Shown piece by piece: positions 24,769 to 33,010 of a stretch of DNA of 33,796 bases (the first letter of the stretch is position 1; each line of letters begins with the position of its first letter). Made by a program: the position numbers and the translations under genes. This DNA is from Candidatus Gastranaerophilales bacterium. GTDB taxonomy: Bacteria > Cyanobacteriota > Vampirovibrionia > Gastranaerophilales > Gastranaerophilaceae. Below the pieces are notes generated by a model, which worked only from the letters and a program-made list of their open reading frames with translations, searched no databases and was not told where the DNA came from. The stretch covers positions 1-33,796 of the forward strand of contig CALUXV010000018.1 of NCBI GenBank assembly GCA_944324835.1, given 5' to 3'.

Positions 24769-26079
24769 ATGGAAAACAGAATTTATTTTGTAGACGTAAC
24801 CAACAGAGACGGTGTTCAAACATCAAGACTTGGCTTAGCCAAGCTTCAAAAAACAATTATAAATCTCATGCTTGATGATATGGGTATTACCCAATCTGAA
24901 TTTGGATTCCCTACCACAATGCACGAACTAAACTATTTGAATGCAAATCTCGAACTTGTGGAGTGGAATGTTATTACAAATACAAAATTATCAGGCTGGA
25001 TGAGAGCAATATCAGGAGATGTTGAACAGTCATTTAAAAATGTTCCAAAATTAAAGAATTGCAATCTTTCACAATCGACTTCAGAACAAATGATTTACGG
25101 AAAGTATATGGGGAAAAAGACTCCTGATGATATTCTTAAGATGACCTGTGAAGCTGTTGAATGCGCTGTAGATAAAGGGGCGCAAATTATTGGCGTTAAC
25201 GCAGAGGATGCTTCAAGAAGTGATATCAATTTTCTTATTAAACTTGCAAAAGAAGTAAAAAAAGCCGGAGCATACCGCTTTAGATATTGTGATACATTAG
25301 GATATGAAGATCCTCAGACTACTTATGAAAGAATTTACCAAATAGCAAAAGAAGCACAAATGCCTATAGAACTACATTTCCATAACGATTTAGGCATGGC
25401 AGTTGCCTGCTCTGTTATGGGGGCAAGAGCTGCTATTGATGCAGGCGTTGATGCTTATATAAATACTGCAATAAATGGTATGGGAGAACGTGCAGGAAAT
25501 GCAGATTTAGTTTCATGTCTTTTGGCTGTATTAAAATCTGCTGGGTTCAAAAACAGCAAATATAAAATTGACCCTAAAATTGATTTAAGCAAATCATGGA
25601 AACTTGCAAAATATACAGCTTATGCTTTCGGAGTTCCAATACCTATAAATCAGCCGGCAGTTGGGGACAATGCATTCGCTCACGAATCGGGTATCCATGC
25701 TGACGGAGCATTAAAAGACCGAAGAAATTATGAGTTATACGATTATGAAGAACTTGGACGCGGAGAACCTGAAATCATTGAAACCGGACGTATGATTACA
25801 ACAGGCGAGTATGGCGGTATTAAAGGATTCAGAAATGTATACGACAAACTGGAACTGGAATTTCATGATGAACACGAAGCACGTAACATTCTTGAACTTG
25901 CCCGCTATGCAAACGTTCATACACAAAAACCGTTAACAGAAAGTGAATTGAAATTTATATACTATTATCCGGATATTGCGGCAAAAGTTATGACAGTGTC
26001 ACCGTATTATTGTCCGGAAGGGGCTATTAAAGACAGGGTAGATGCACATCTTCTCACTCTGCCAAAACATATTATTTAA
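24769..26079 (+). CDS. Homocitrate/Re-citrate-synthase-like enzyme (LeuA superfamily)
   Basis: A 436-residue acyl-CoA Claisen-condensing enzyme of the 2-isopropylmalate/homocitrate synthase family. The divalent-metal ligands are Asp 9 in VDVTNRDGVQ (8-17) and His 203/His 205 in ELHFHNDLG. INGMGERAGNA (235-245) and FAHESGIHADG (303-313) are also typical. The usual TLRDGEQ is altered to TNRDGVQ. The protein ends about 80 residues before a normal LeuA and lacks the leucine-binding regulatory domain. This favours homocitrate synthase or a Re-face citrate synthase over LeuA; which one is undecided. ATG 24769 follows GAGGAG by about 10 bases; the TTG at 24751 overlaps that site and is rejected. It is followed 20 bases later by a LeuC-type gene. 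Confidence 0.85.
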   Translation: MENRIYFVDVTNRDGVQTSRLGLAKLQKTIINLMLDDMGITQSEFGFPTTMHELNYLNANLELVEWNVITNTKLSGWMRAISGDVEQSFKNVPKLKNCNLSQSTSEQMIYGKYMGKKTPDDILKMTCEAVECAVDKGAQIIGVNAEDASRSDINFLIKLAKEVKKAGAYRFRYCDTLGYEDPQTTYERIYQIAKEAQMPIELHFHNDLGMAVACSVMGARAAIDAGVDAYINTAINGMGERAGNADLVSCLLAVLKSAGFKNSKYKIDPKIDLSKSWKLAKYTAYAFGVPIPINQPAVGDNAFAHESGIHADGALKDRRNYELYDYEELGRGEPEIIETGRMITTGEYGGIKGFRNVYDKLELEFHDEHEARNILELARYANVHTQKPLTESELKFIYYYPDIAAKVMTVSPYYCPEGAIKDRVDAHLLTLPKHII

Positions 26080-26099
26080 TATAGGAAGGATTGAAATAA

Positions 26100-27347
26100 A
26101 TGGGTTTAACATTAGTAGAAAAAATTCTATCAAACCATGTTGGCAGAGATGTTCATGCCGGAGAATTGGTTATATCAAAAGTTGATGTTTGTGCGGTTCA
26201 AGATGGAACAGGACCTTTGACGGTGCAAGAATTTAAGAAAATAGGTAAAGATAAATTAAACAATCCTGAAAGAACAATCCTTTTTATAGACCACGCATCA
26301 CCAAGTCCGAGAAAAGAGTTATCAAATACTCACATGGTTTTAAGAGAATTTGCCAAAGAATATGGTGCTATCCTTTCTGATACAGGCTCTGGTGTATGCC
26401 ATCAGAGATTAATCGAATCTTATGTAAACCCTGGTGAAGTTCTTGTCGGGGCAGATTCTCATACCTGTACATCCGGGGCTTTAGGTGCGTTTGCGACCGG
26501 CATGGGGTCTACGGATATAGCAGTTGCAATGGCACTTGGTAAAACATGGCTAAAAGTACCTGCTACATTCAAGATTGTTGTAACAGGTAAGTTTAAACCG
26601 GGAATTTGTTCAAAAGATTTAATGCTTCATCTTATTGGGATGATTGGTGCAGATGGTGCTACATACAAAGCTTTGGAATTTACAGGCGATACAATTGATA
26701 ATATGGAAATGGCAGAAAGATTCACTCTTGCTAATATGGCAGTTGAAGCCGGTGCTAAATGCGGTTTGTTTGTTGCAGATGAAAAAACAAAGGTATATTT
26801 AGAAGAAAAAGGCAGAGGTGATAAGTATTCTCAAATCCTTCCTGATGAAGATGCGGTTTATGAACGTGTAATCAATATCAACGCAGAAGATATTAAATAC
26901 ACTGTATCTTGTCCGCATACGGTTGATAATACAAAAACAGTTGAAGAATTAGAACCTAAAAAAATTAAAGTTAATCAGGTTTATGTCGGAACTTGTACAA
27001 ACGGCAGAATTGAAGACTTGAGAGTTGTTGCAGATATTTTAAAAGGAAAAGAAGTTAATCCTGATGTCAGAATGTTGATATGTCCTGCATCTCCGACTGT
27101 ATATAAACAGGCATTGAAAGAAGGATTATTAGAAACATTCATTGATTCTCATGCCCAAATACTACCGCCTGGATGCGGTCCTTGTGTCGGAGTTCATGCG
27201 GGTATTCTTGGAGATGGCGAAGTTTGTCTTGCAACTCAGAACAGGAATTTTCAAGGCAGAATGGGAAACACAAATGGTGAAATATATCTTGCATCTCCAT
27301 ACGTAGCGGCATATACCGCAATTAACGGATATATTTCTGCAAAATAA
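26100..27347 (+). CDS. 3-isopropylmalate dehydratase/homoaconitase large-subunit family protein
   Basis: A 415-residue aconitase-superfamily protein, in size and layout the LeuC/HacA large subunit. [4Fe-4S] ligands are Cys 299 in VGTCTNGR and Cys 359 and Cys 362 in PPGCGPCVG. The substrate motif VGADSHTCTSGALGAFATGMGSTD is at 117-139. It isomerises a 2-hydroxy or 3-hydroxy tricarboxylic-type acid. The swivelling small subunit (LeuD, about 160-200 residues) is not fused and not adjacent, so it must be encoded elsewhere for activity. The substrate depends on the upstream synthase: isopropylmalate, homocitrate or citrate. AGGAAGG precedes the ATG, and the two genes probably form an operon. Confidence 0.93.
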   Translation: MGLTLVEKILSNHVGRDVHAGELVISKVDVCAVQDGTGPLTVQEFKKIGKDKLNNPERTILFIDHASPSPRKELSNTHMVLREFAKEYGAILSDTGSGVCHQRLIESYVNPGEVLVGADSHTCTSGALGAFATGMGSTDIAVAMALGKTWLKVPATFKIVVTGKFKPGICSKDLMLHLIGMIGADGATYKALEFTGDTIDNMEMAERFTLANMAVEAGAKCGLFVADEKTKVYLEEKGRGDKYSQILPDEDAVYERVININAEDIKYTVSCPHTVDNTKTVEELEPKKIKVNQVYVGTCTNGRIEDLRVVADILKGKEVNPDVRMLICPASPTVYKQALKEGLLETFIDSHAQILPPGCGPCVGVHAGILGDGEVCLATQNRNFQGRMGNTNGEIYLASPYVAAYTAINGYISAK

Positions 27348-27375
27348 ACTATATAATATTACAAAGGGGGATTTC

Positions 27376-27585
27376 ATGATAAAAAAATGTCCGTTTACAC
27401 AAGGAGATTGTACATCTGAGTGTAGTTTATTTATTGCCACTGATGATTTAAACGAACTTGTAGCGGCCAGACTATCAAGTCTTGGGGTTGTAGACAAACA
27501 ATTTAACGGGTCGTGTTCTTTAAAAATGCTTGCTATGAGCGGCGGCAGATTTATTTTTGAAAATACGTCAACGAAGAGATTGTAA
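27376..27585 (+). CDS. Small Cys-motif protein, function unknown
   Basis: A 69-residue protein with the N-terminal pattern CPFTQGDCTSECSLF (Cys 5, 12 and 16) and a fourth Cys 47 in GSCSLK. Four Cys could bind zinc or an iron-sulphur cluster. No signal peptide, so cytoplasmic. AAAGGGGGA lies just before the ATG, a very strong ribosome-binding site. It follows the LeuC-type gene by 28 bases with no terminator, so it may be part of that operon, for example as an iron-sulphur-related accessory, but that is only a guess. No family recognised. Confidence 0.68.
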   Translation: MIKKCPFTQGDCTSECSLFIATDDLNELVAARLSSLGVVDKQFNGSCSLKMLAMSGGRFIFENTSTKRL

Positions 27586-27593
27586 TCGTAAAT

Positions 27594-27638
27594 CTTTGTT
27601 ACAAAGCATGGTATAAAACTTATTTGTCTAGTATACTA
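27594..27638 (+). promoter_or_regulatory. Regulatory region of the merR-like/recA operon
   Basis: TATACT (27632-27637), within the palindrome TAGTATACTA (27629-27638), predicts a start near 27644 and a 17-base leader with GGAGAGGAG. A dyad CTTTG-TTA-CAAAG (27594-27606) is centred about 44 bases before that start, the position of an activator or repressor site. No clear -35 box, and neither the Gram-positive nor the E. coli LexA-box pattern is visible. Confidence 0.4.
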
Positions 27639-27660
27639 TTGTAATGGAGAGGAGAAGCTA

Positions 27661-28158
27661 GTGATTAGTGAAAACATAAAGGGGAAAGTTTTATCACCTC
27701 AAGATTTAAGAAAAATTTTGAATGCTGATAATATGGAAATTGTAAAGCTTTGTAGAAAAGCTGCAATTGTCCCGCAAAAAGATGAGAATGGGAAAACTTA
27801 TTTTTCGATGGAAGAAGCAAGAATATTGAAACAGGCAAAAGATTCAAAAAAAGATGTTATGCCGAAATCTTCTTCTCAAGTCGTTGTAAATACACTACTG
27901 TCATCTTTAAAAAAGATGGAAGATAATATGACAACTTCTATTACAGATTCGATTACAAAAGTACTTGATGAACGTCTTGAAGGAATGGATGAAGTTGTTG
28001 TTGAATTAATTCGCTGTAAAACAGAAAATGAAAATTTAAAAAATAAGGTTAATGAATTAAATAAAGAAAATTATAAACTTAAGAATACCTTAAATTCATA
28101 TAAACCTTTTGCTTTTGGACTTTTTATCAAAAAGCCGGAAGATGATATTTTATTATAA
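27661..28158 (+). CDS. MerR-like helix-turn-helix and coiled-coil protein, GTG start
   Basis: A 165-residue protein. Residues about 8-55 (KVLSPQDLRKILNADNMEIVKLCRKAAIVP through YFSMEEARILKQ) look like a MerR-type winged helix: a helix-turn-helix followed by a short wing and the aromatic residue before an acidic helix. Residues about 70-150 form a long coiled coil (RCKTENENLKNKVNELNKEN), as in regulators that dimerise or DNA-organising proteins. The GTG start follows GGAGAGGAG by 6 bases. It ends 21 bases before recA with no terminator, so they are probably co-transcribed. No effector domain is present. Its DNA target is unknown; autoregulation of the recA operon is possible. Confidence 0.75.
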   Translation: MISENIKGKVLSPQDLRKILNADNMEIVKLCRKAAIVPQKDENGKTYFSMEEARILKQAKDSKKDVMPKSSSQVVVNTLLSSLKKMEDNMTTSITDSITKVLDERLEGMDEVVVELIRCKTENENLKNKVNELNKENYKLKNTLNSYKPFAFGLFIKKPEDDILL

Positions 28159-28179
28159 AGATTATAAAGGGAAGATAGT

Positions 28180-29202
28180 ATGGCTGTTAAAGAAGAAGAA
28201 ACTACAACAGGTTCAGTTGATGAAAGAAATAGAGCGCTAAAACTTGCAATTGAAAAAATAGAAAAGGATTTTGGTAAAGGTGCAATAATGCGTCTTGGAG
28301 ATAAAACTACGGTTAATGTTGATGCAATCCCAACAGGTGCGCTGGCACTTGATGTAGCTTTAGGAATCGGTGGTATTCCGAGAGGACGTATCATAGAAAT
28401 CTATGGTCCTGAATCATCAGGGAAAACGACTCTTGCACAACACATCGTAGCTGAATGCCAAAAAAGAGGAGGTATTGCAGCATTCGTAGATGCGGAACAT
28501 GCTCTTGATCCTGAATATGCAAGAAATCTTGGCGTAAATATTGATGAACTTTTAATTTCTCAACCTGATACAGGAGAACAAGCTCTCGATATCACCGAAG
28601 AATTGGTTCGCTCAGGTGCTGTTGATGTTGTTGTAGTCGATTCTGTTGCAGCTCTTGTTCCAAAAGCAGAAATTGAAGGAACAATGGAAGACCAGCAAAT
28701 GGGGCTTCAAGCAAGATTAATGTCTAAGGCGCTGAGAAAATTAACCGGCGTTATAGGAAAAACCAATACTACCGTAATATTTATTAACCAATTAAGACAA
28801 AAAATCGGTGTTATGTATGGTAATCCGGAAACAACAACCGGCGGTAACGCACTTAAGTATTATGCATCTGTCAGAATGGAAATTAAACGTGTTGAAGGCT
28901 TAAAAGGCGACGGAATGGATGTAGGAAACCATGTAAGAGTAAGAGTTCTTAAAAATAAGGTTGCACCTCCGTTTAGGACTGCAGAGTTTGATATTATATT
29001 CGGTAAGGGAATTTGTAAGACCGGAAATATCCTTGATGTTGCAGTAAATCTTGATATAGTTAAAAAGGCCGGAGCCTGGTTTAGTTTTAATGATGAAAAA
29101 TTAGGTCAAGGCCGTGACAAAGCAAAAGAATACTTGAATGCTAATCCAGAATTACTTGCAGAAATTGAAAAATTAGTTAGAGAAAAACTTGCTGAACAAT
29201 AA
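28180..29202 (+). CDS. recA: Recombinase RecA
   Basis: RecA forms ATP-dependent filaments on single-stranded DNA for strand exchange and SOS signalling. The 340-residue length is typical. Walker A GPESSGKT (76-83), Walker [11 protein letters not shown], the L1 loop [23 protein letters not shown], and the L2 region [30 protein letters not shown] are complete. No intein. AAAGGGAAG precedes the ATG. It appears to be the second gene of an operon with the MerR-like protein, an unusual partner for recA; recX is not adjacent. RecO lies in the same window, 12 kb away. Confidence 0.99.
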   Translation: MAVKEEETTTGSVDERNRALKLAIEKIEKDFGKGAIMRLGDKTTVNVDAIPTGALALDVALGIGGIPRGRIIEIYGPESSGKTTLAQHIVAECQKRGGIAAFVDAEHALDPEYARNLGVNIDELLISQPDTGEQALDITEELVRSGAVDVVVVDSVAALVPKAEIEGTMEDQQMGLQARLMSKALRKLTGVIGKTNTTVIFINQLRQKIGVMYGNPETTTGGNALKYYASVRMEIKRVEGLKGDGMDVGNHVRVRVLKNKVAPPFRTAEFDIIFGKGICKTGNILDVAVNLDIVKKAGAWFSFNDEKLGQGRDKAKEYLNANPELLAEIEKLVREKLAEQ

Positions 29203-29299
29203 GAAATGTAAAAAATATTCTTTTATTTAGCAAAAAAAATCTGTCATCTAACTTAGTTAAGTCGGATACATGTGTGTAAAGTGAAAGGATAGTGGGAAA

Positions 29300-29713
29300 A
29301 TGATACAAGCAATTAGTGGTTTCAGACCATACGTATCTGCAGTTCCGCGAGTTACTCAACAACAAAGAGTTAACCAAATTAAACTTGAACGCAATGAAGT
29401 AACTGATGATTTAAGAAACGGGAAAATTACTGACATGCAAGCAATGTCTGAAAAAGTTGCATTAAATTCTAAATTATCAGATGCTAAGGCTAAAGTTACT
29501 CCTTCTGTTTACATCAATAACACATCGAAAGTAGAAAAACCAACAAATCTTTTTACTTCTCCGATGAATGCTCAACCGGCGAATATCAAAGCCATGGATA
29601 GACAACAAAAAGGTAAGGAATTATCAAAAGCCGAAAAAGAACAAATTGTTGAGAATCAAATGAAACAGATGGCTATTAACAATCAAGTTTTACACGGATT
29701 GGCTGCTGTATAA
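29300..29713 (+). CDS. Small Gln/Lys-rich protein, function unknown
   Basis: A 137-residue polar protein starting MIQAISGFRPYVSAVPRVTQQQRVNQIKLERNE, then DDLRNGKITDMQAMSEKVALNSKLSDAKAKV, a Pro/Asn linker, and a charged C-terminal helix (AEKEQIVENQMKQMAINN). No Cys, no signal peptide, no transmembrane segment. The opening, Met-hydrophobic-x-x-Ile-x-Gly/Asn followed by a Gln-rich helix, resembles the minus-strand orphan at 23625. It has AAAGGA and GTGGGA before the ATG and a strong terminator after it, so I consider it a real gene. Function unknown. Confidence 0.7.
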   Translation: MIQAISGFRPYVSAVPRVTQQQRVNQIKLERNEVTDDLRNGKITDMQAMSEKVALNSKLSDAKAKVTPSVYINNTSKVEKPTNLFTSPMNAQPANIKAMDRQQKGKELSKAEKEQIVENQMKQMAINNQVLHGLAAV

Positions 29714-29740
29714 AAAACTTTATTAATATGTATTTCTTTA

Positions 29741-29771
29741 GGACTTGGGATTTTTCTCAAGTCCGTTTTTT
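29741..29771 (+). terminator. Terminator after the 29300 gene
   Basis: GGACTTGGGA (29741-29750) pairs with TCTCAAGTCC (29755-29764), with one G-T pair and a TTTT loop, followed by GTTTTTT. It overlaps the 3' end of convergent mutS by two bases (mutS stops at 29770). Confidence 0.92.
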
Positions 29772-32349
29772 AAGTATTAAACAAATTAAGCTGCGGCGGT
29801 ACAAGTTCCGGTTTATCCGCATATTTTTTATTAGTAGATAAATTTTTAGAAAAATCTTTTTGCATTTTAGTCATTAGTGATTTTGATTTATTAATAACAG
29901 AGCTTGGCAGTCCTGCCATCTGAGCGACATGGATACCATAACTTTTGCTTGCTCCGCCCGGTACAATCTTTCTTAAAAATTCTATTTTGCCATCTTCTTC
30001 CGTAATTGTTATTCTGTAATTTTTAATTTGAGGATATGTTTTGGTCATAACGTTTAATTCGTGATAATGCGTTGCAAATATGCATCTTGCATTTATTTTG
30101 GTTGCAATATATTCAGCAACAGCCCATGCAATTGCAACTCCATCATAAGTACTTGTTCCTCTGCCTATTTCGTCAATCAAAATAAAACTGTTTTCTGTTG
30201 CATTGTTCAGAATATACGCAGTTTCGACCATTTCTACCATAAATGTTGATTGTCCTAGAGTTAAATCATCACTGGCGCCGACACGAGTGAATATTTTATC
30301 CGATATTCCGATTCTTGCATAATCTGCAGGAACATACGAACCTATTTGGGCAAGAATTGCAATAAGTGCATTTTGACGCATATATGTTGATTTCCCAGCC
30401 ATATTTGGACCTGTAAGAATCATAAACCTTGTTGAATTATGTTCTACGGAATCTTGCAACTCTAAGTCATTAGACACATAAGTTCCAAGAGGCAGAATTT
30501 TTTCTAAAACAGGATGACGTCCGTTTTTTATTACAAATTCAGAAGTTTCATTTATCTCAGGTTTCACATAATTATTTTCTAACGCAGTTATTGCAAAAGA
30601 ATTCAATACATCCAGCTTTGCAATACATTCTGCAACTTTTCTTATGATGTCTACAAACTCTTTGGCATAGTTTTTGAAATCAGAATAAATTTTATATTCA
30701 AGTTCATTAATTTTTGTTTGAGCGGTCAGAACTTCATCTTCATGTTTTTTTAGTTCATCTGTGATAAATCGCTCTCCGCCGGTCAGGGTTTGTTTTCTAA
30801 CATAATTAGCCGGAACTTGGCTTAGGAAAGAATTTGTAACCTCAATATAGTATCCAAAGACCCTGTTATACCCAACTTTAAGATTTTTAATGTTAGTTTT
30901 TTCTCTTTCCTGTTGTTCAAAATTTTCTATCCAGGTTGTTCCGTTTGTAAGTAAATCTCTTAAATAATCAAGTCCTTCATCAACGCCAGATTTTATAACT
31001 CCGCCTTCTTTAATTATATTTGGAGCATTGTCATCAATTGTGCGTTTAATTATATTTGCGAAATCGGCTAAATCATCTAACCTATCTTCTATATGATTAA
31101 AAATATCAATATTGCAATCTTTTGTAAGTTTGTATAAGTCTGGCAGAGCAAATAAAGAATCCCTAAGACTCAAAAAATCTTTTGGGAGCGCCGAAGTTGT
31201 ACTCAGTCTAGTTGCCAGCCTTTGGATATCATAAATATCATGAAGTGTTTCTGTTATTTCAACTCGAATATTATCATTTTCGATTAATTTTTCTACAATT
31301 TCTTGCCTTGTTTCTATTTCAGAAAGTTTTTTAAGCGGTTGACAAATCCAGGATTTAAGGAGTCTTGTTCCCATATTCGTACTTGTTCTATCTATAGCCC
31401 AATACAAAGAACCATATTTATTTTTTTCACGTAATGTTTCAACCAGTTCAAGATTTTTTCTTGTACTTGAATCCATTAATACATATTGAGATAGTTCATA
31501 TTGTTCAATTGTATCAAGTTTCGGAAATGATGATTTTAAGTTTTCCCAAATATATGCCAGTAATGCAGCTGCAGCCCTAAAACCGAGTTTACAATTATCA
31601 TACCCCAAAGCATCCAAGGTTGATATATTGAGTGCATTTTTCAAATTATTTTTAGCAAAATCAGGAGTAAAAATTTTAGCAGGAACTTTAGAACAAGTAT
31701 AATTTGCTGTCATTTCTTCCGGTAAATTTAATTTTTCATCAGGAACAATCTGAAATGGTAAAGCTTTTTGAGCAATTGAAGGTCCTATTATTTCAGAAGG
31801 TTTTATTCTTGCTAGTTCAGATAATATTAAGTTTAAAGGGGCTTGAGTTACTTTAAACTCGCCAGTACTGATATCTGAATATGCAAAACCGTACATTCCT
31901 TTTTCTTCAAAAGTTGCGCAGATATAGTTATTGCTGCTTTGCTCTAAAAAATCATTTTCTATAATTGTTCCAGGAGTAACAACTCTAACCAGTCCCCTTT
32001 TTACAATTCCTTTGGCTTGTTTAGGGTCCTCAAGTTGTTCGCATATAGCAACTTTTATACCTTTTTCTATAAGTTTTCTAAGGTAATTTTCCATTGATTT
32101 GACAGGGATTCCAGCCAGAGGAACTTTCCCTAGAGCAGCTCCGGCATCACGTGCAGTAAGAGTGATTTCTAATTCCCGCGATAAAATCTCTGCATCTTCA
32201 AAGAATGTTTCATAAAAATCTCCCATTCTATATAACAGCAGAGTGTTAGGATTTTGCTGTTTTATCTCAAGATACTGGCGCATTCCGGGGGATGTTTCTT
32301 CCGGATTTACATCTATACTATTAATATGATTGATTTCCCCTTTTGTCAT
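29770..32349 (-). CDS. mutS: DNA mismatch repair protein MutS
   Basis: MutS recognises mispaired bases and starts repair with MutL. At 859 residues it is typical of full-length MutS1. The mismatch-contact motif is GDFYETFFEDA near residue 43-53, with Phe and Glu both present. The ATPase has Walker A GPNMAGKST (647-655), Walker B FILIDEIGRGTSTYDG and ATHYHEL. A C-terminal helix-loop region follows. MutL is not in the window. There is no ribosome-binding site before the ATG, and a TATAAT places the transcript start within one base of it. It ends two bases inside the terminator of the convergent gene. Confidence 0.98.
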   Translation of the reverse strand: MTKGEINHINSIDVNPEETSPGMRQYLEIKQQNPNTLLLYRMGDFYETFFEDAEILSRELEITLTARDAGAALGKVPLAGIPVKSMENYLRKLIEKGIKVAICEQLEDPKQAKGIVKRGLVRVVTPGTIIENDFLEQSSNNYICATFEEKGMYGFAYSDISTGEFKVTQAPLNLILSELARIKPSEIIGPSIAQKALPFQIVPDEKLNLPEEMTANYTCSKVPAKIFTPDFAKNNLKNALNISTLDALGYDNCKLGFRAAAALLAYIWENLKSSFPKLDTIEQYELSQYVLMDSSTRKNLELVETLREKNKYGSLYWAIDRTSTNMGTRLLKSWICQPLKKLSEIETRQEIVEKLIENDNIRVEITETLHDIYDIQRLATRLSTTSALPKDFLSLRDSLFALPDLYKLTKDCNIDIFNHIEDRLDDLADFANIIKRTIDDNAPNIIKEGGVIKSGVDEGLDYLRDLLTNGTTWIENFEQQEREKTNIKNLKVGYNRVFGYYIEVTNSFLSQVPANYVRKQTLTGGERFITDELKKHEDEVLTAQTKINELEYKIYSDFKNYAKEFVDIIRKVAECIAKLDVLNSFAITALENNYVKPEINETSEFVIKNGRHPVLEKILPLGTYVSNDLELQDSVEHNSTRFMILTGPNMAGKSTYMRQNALIAILAQIGSYVPADYARIGISDKIFTRVGASDDLTLGQSTFMVEMVETAYILNNATENSFILIDEIGRGTSTYDGVAIAWAVAEYIATKINARCIFATHYHELNVMTKTYPQIKNYRITITEEDGKIEFLRKIVPGGASKSYGIHVAQMAGLPSSVINKSKSLMTKMQKDFSKNLSTNKKYADKPELVPPQLNLFNT

Positions 32350-32362
32350 GTCTATAATTATA
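32330..32362. promoter_or_regulatory. Bidirectional promoter with palindromic -10 between mutS and the 32388 gene
   Basis: TATAATTATA (32353-32362) reads TATAAT on both strands. On plus, TTGATT (32330-32335) sits at the ideal 17-bp distance, giving a start near 32365 and a 23-base leader with GAAGGA. On minus it gives a start at about 32350, one base before the mutS ATG. The plus -35 box lies within the mutS coding region. Confidence 0.7.
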
Positions 32363-32387
32363 CAATAAGTATGTAGAGAAGGAAAAT

Positions 32388-32999
32388 ATGTTTCGATTTT
32401 TTAAAAATATTTTTAACGCAATTATTCTGGTGCTTGTATTTGTAGGTTTAAATAATTTGTATCAAGCACACGTTTTTGACAATTTAATAGAAAACTGTTC
32501 AAATTTTTTCAAAGAAAAATCTGCTCAAACTATTCAGAGAGTTGGTGATTTTTCACATATAAATGCGGAATTTAATGTGGATACTGCAGTAAATCTTTTT
32601 GGATATAAAGCCGTGCTTGCTGAACACAGAGCATCAGGACAAAGAATGATAATTCTTGATTCCGGTCACAAACAAATATTAACACGCGAAGATTTAAGAG
32701 GTGATGGCATTGAACAAAAACTCGGGGATTTGAGTAAAAAGTTTAAATACCAATCATCAAATGTAAGTGATATTCATATTACAAACAGAGGAAATATGTA
32801 TGCTTACGGCAGACAATTGCCTTATGTAAGATTTACCGCAAGTGTAACCAAACTTCCGATTAATAAAATATCCGGTATTATAGCTGTTTATGATGATAAT
32901 CCTAAAGAACAGCGTTTGTTGTTATCAGTGAATGAAAAAGACAGATATTCTCAGTTGATAACTAATGAGTTTTATAGAGCAGTTAGAGAGTCTAATTAA
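32388..32999 (+). CDS. Membrane-anchored protein of unknown function
   Basis: A 203-residue protein with one N-terminal membrane anchor (residues about 9-25, FNAIILVLVFVGL) and a soluble domain beyond. The domain mixes helices and strands (VNLFGYKAVLAEHRASGQRMIILDSG; MYAYGRQLPYVRFTASVTKL) with no known motif visible to me. The basic segment FRFFKN before the anchor implies the domain faces the periplasm. GAAGGAAAAT precedes the ATG. Its stop is 11 bases before the GatD-type gene, so the two form a transcription unit diverging from mutS. Its function is not clear from sequence. Confidence 0.75.
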   Translation: MFRFFKNIFNAIILVLVFVGLNNLYQAHVFDNLIENCSNFFKEKSAQTIQRVGDFSHINAEFNVDTAVNLFGYKAVLAEHRASGQRMIILDSGHKQILTREDLRGDGIEQKLGDLSKKFKYQSSNVSDIHITNRGNMYAYGRQLPYVRFTASVTKLPINKISGIIAVYDDNPKEQRLLLSVNEKDRYSQLITNEFYRAVRESN

Positions 33000-33010
33000 A
33001 GGTTTTGGGA

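Noticed and set aside
27586-27660. SOS (LexA) operator upstream of the recA operon
   Set aside because: Neither the E. coli nor the Gram-positive LexA consensus is visible. A lineage-specific motif cannot be excluded.
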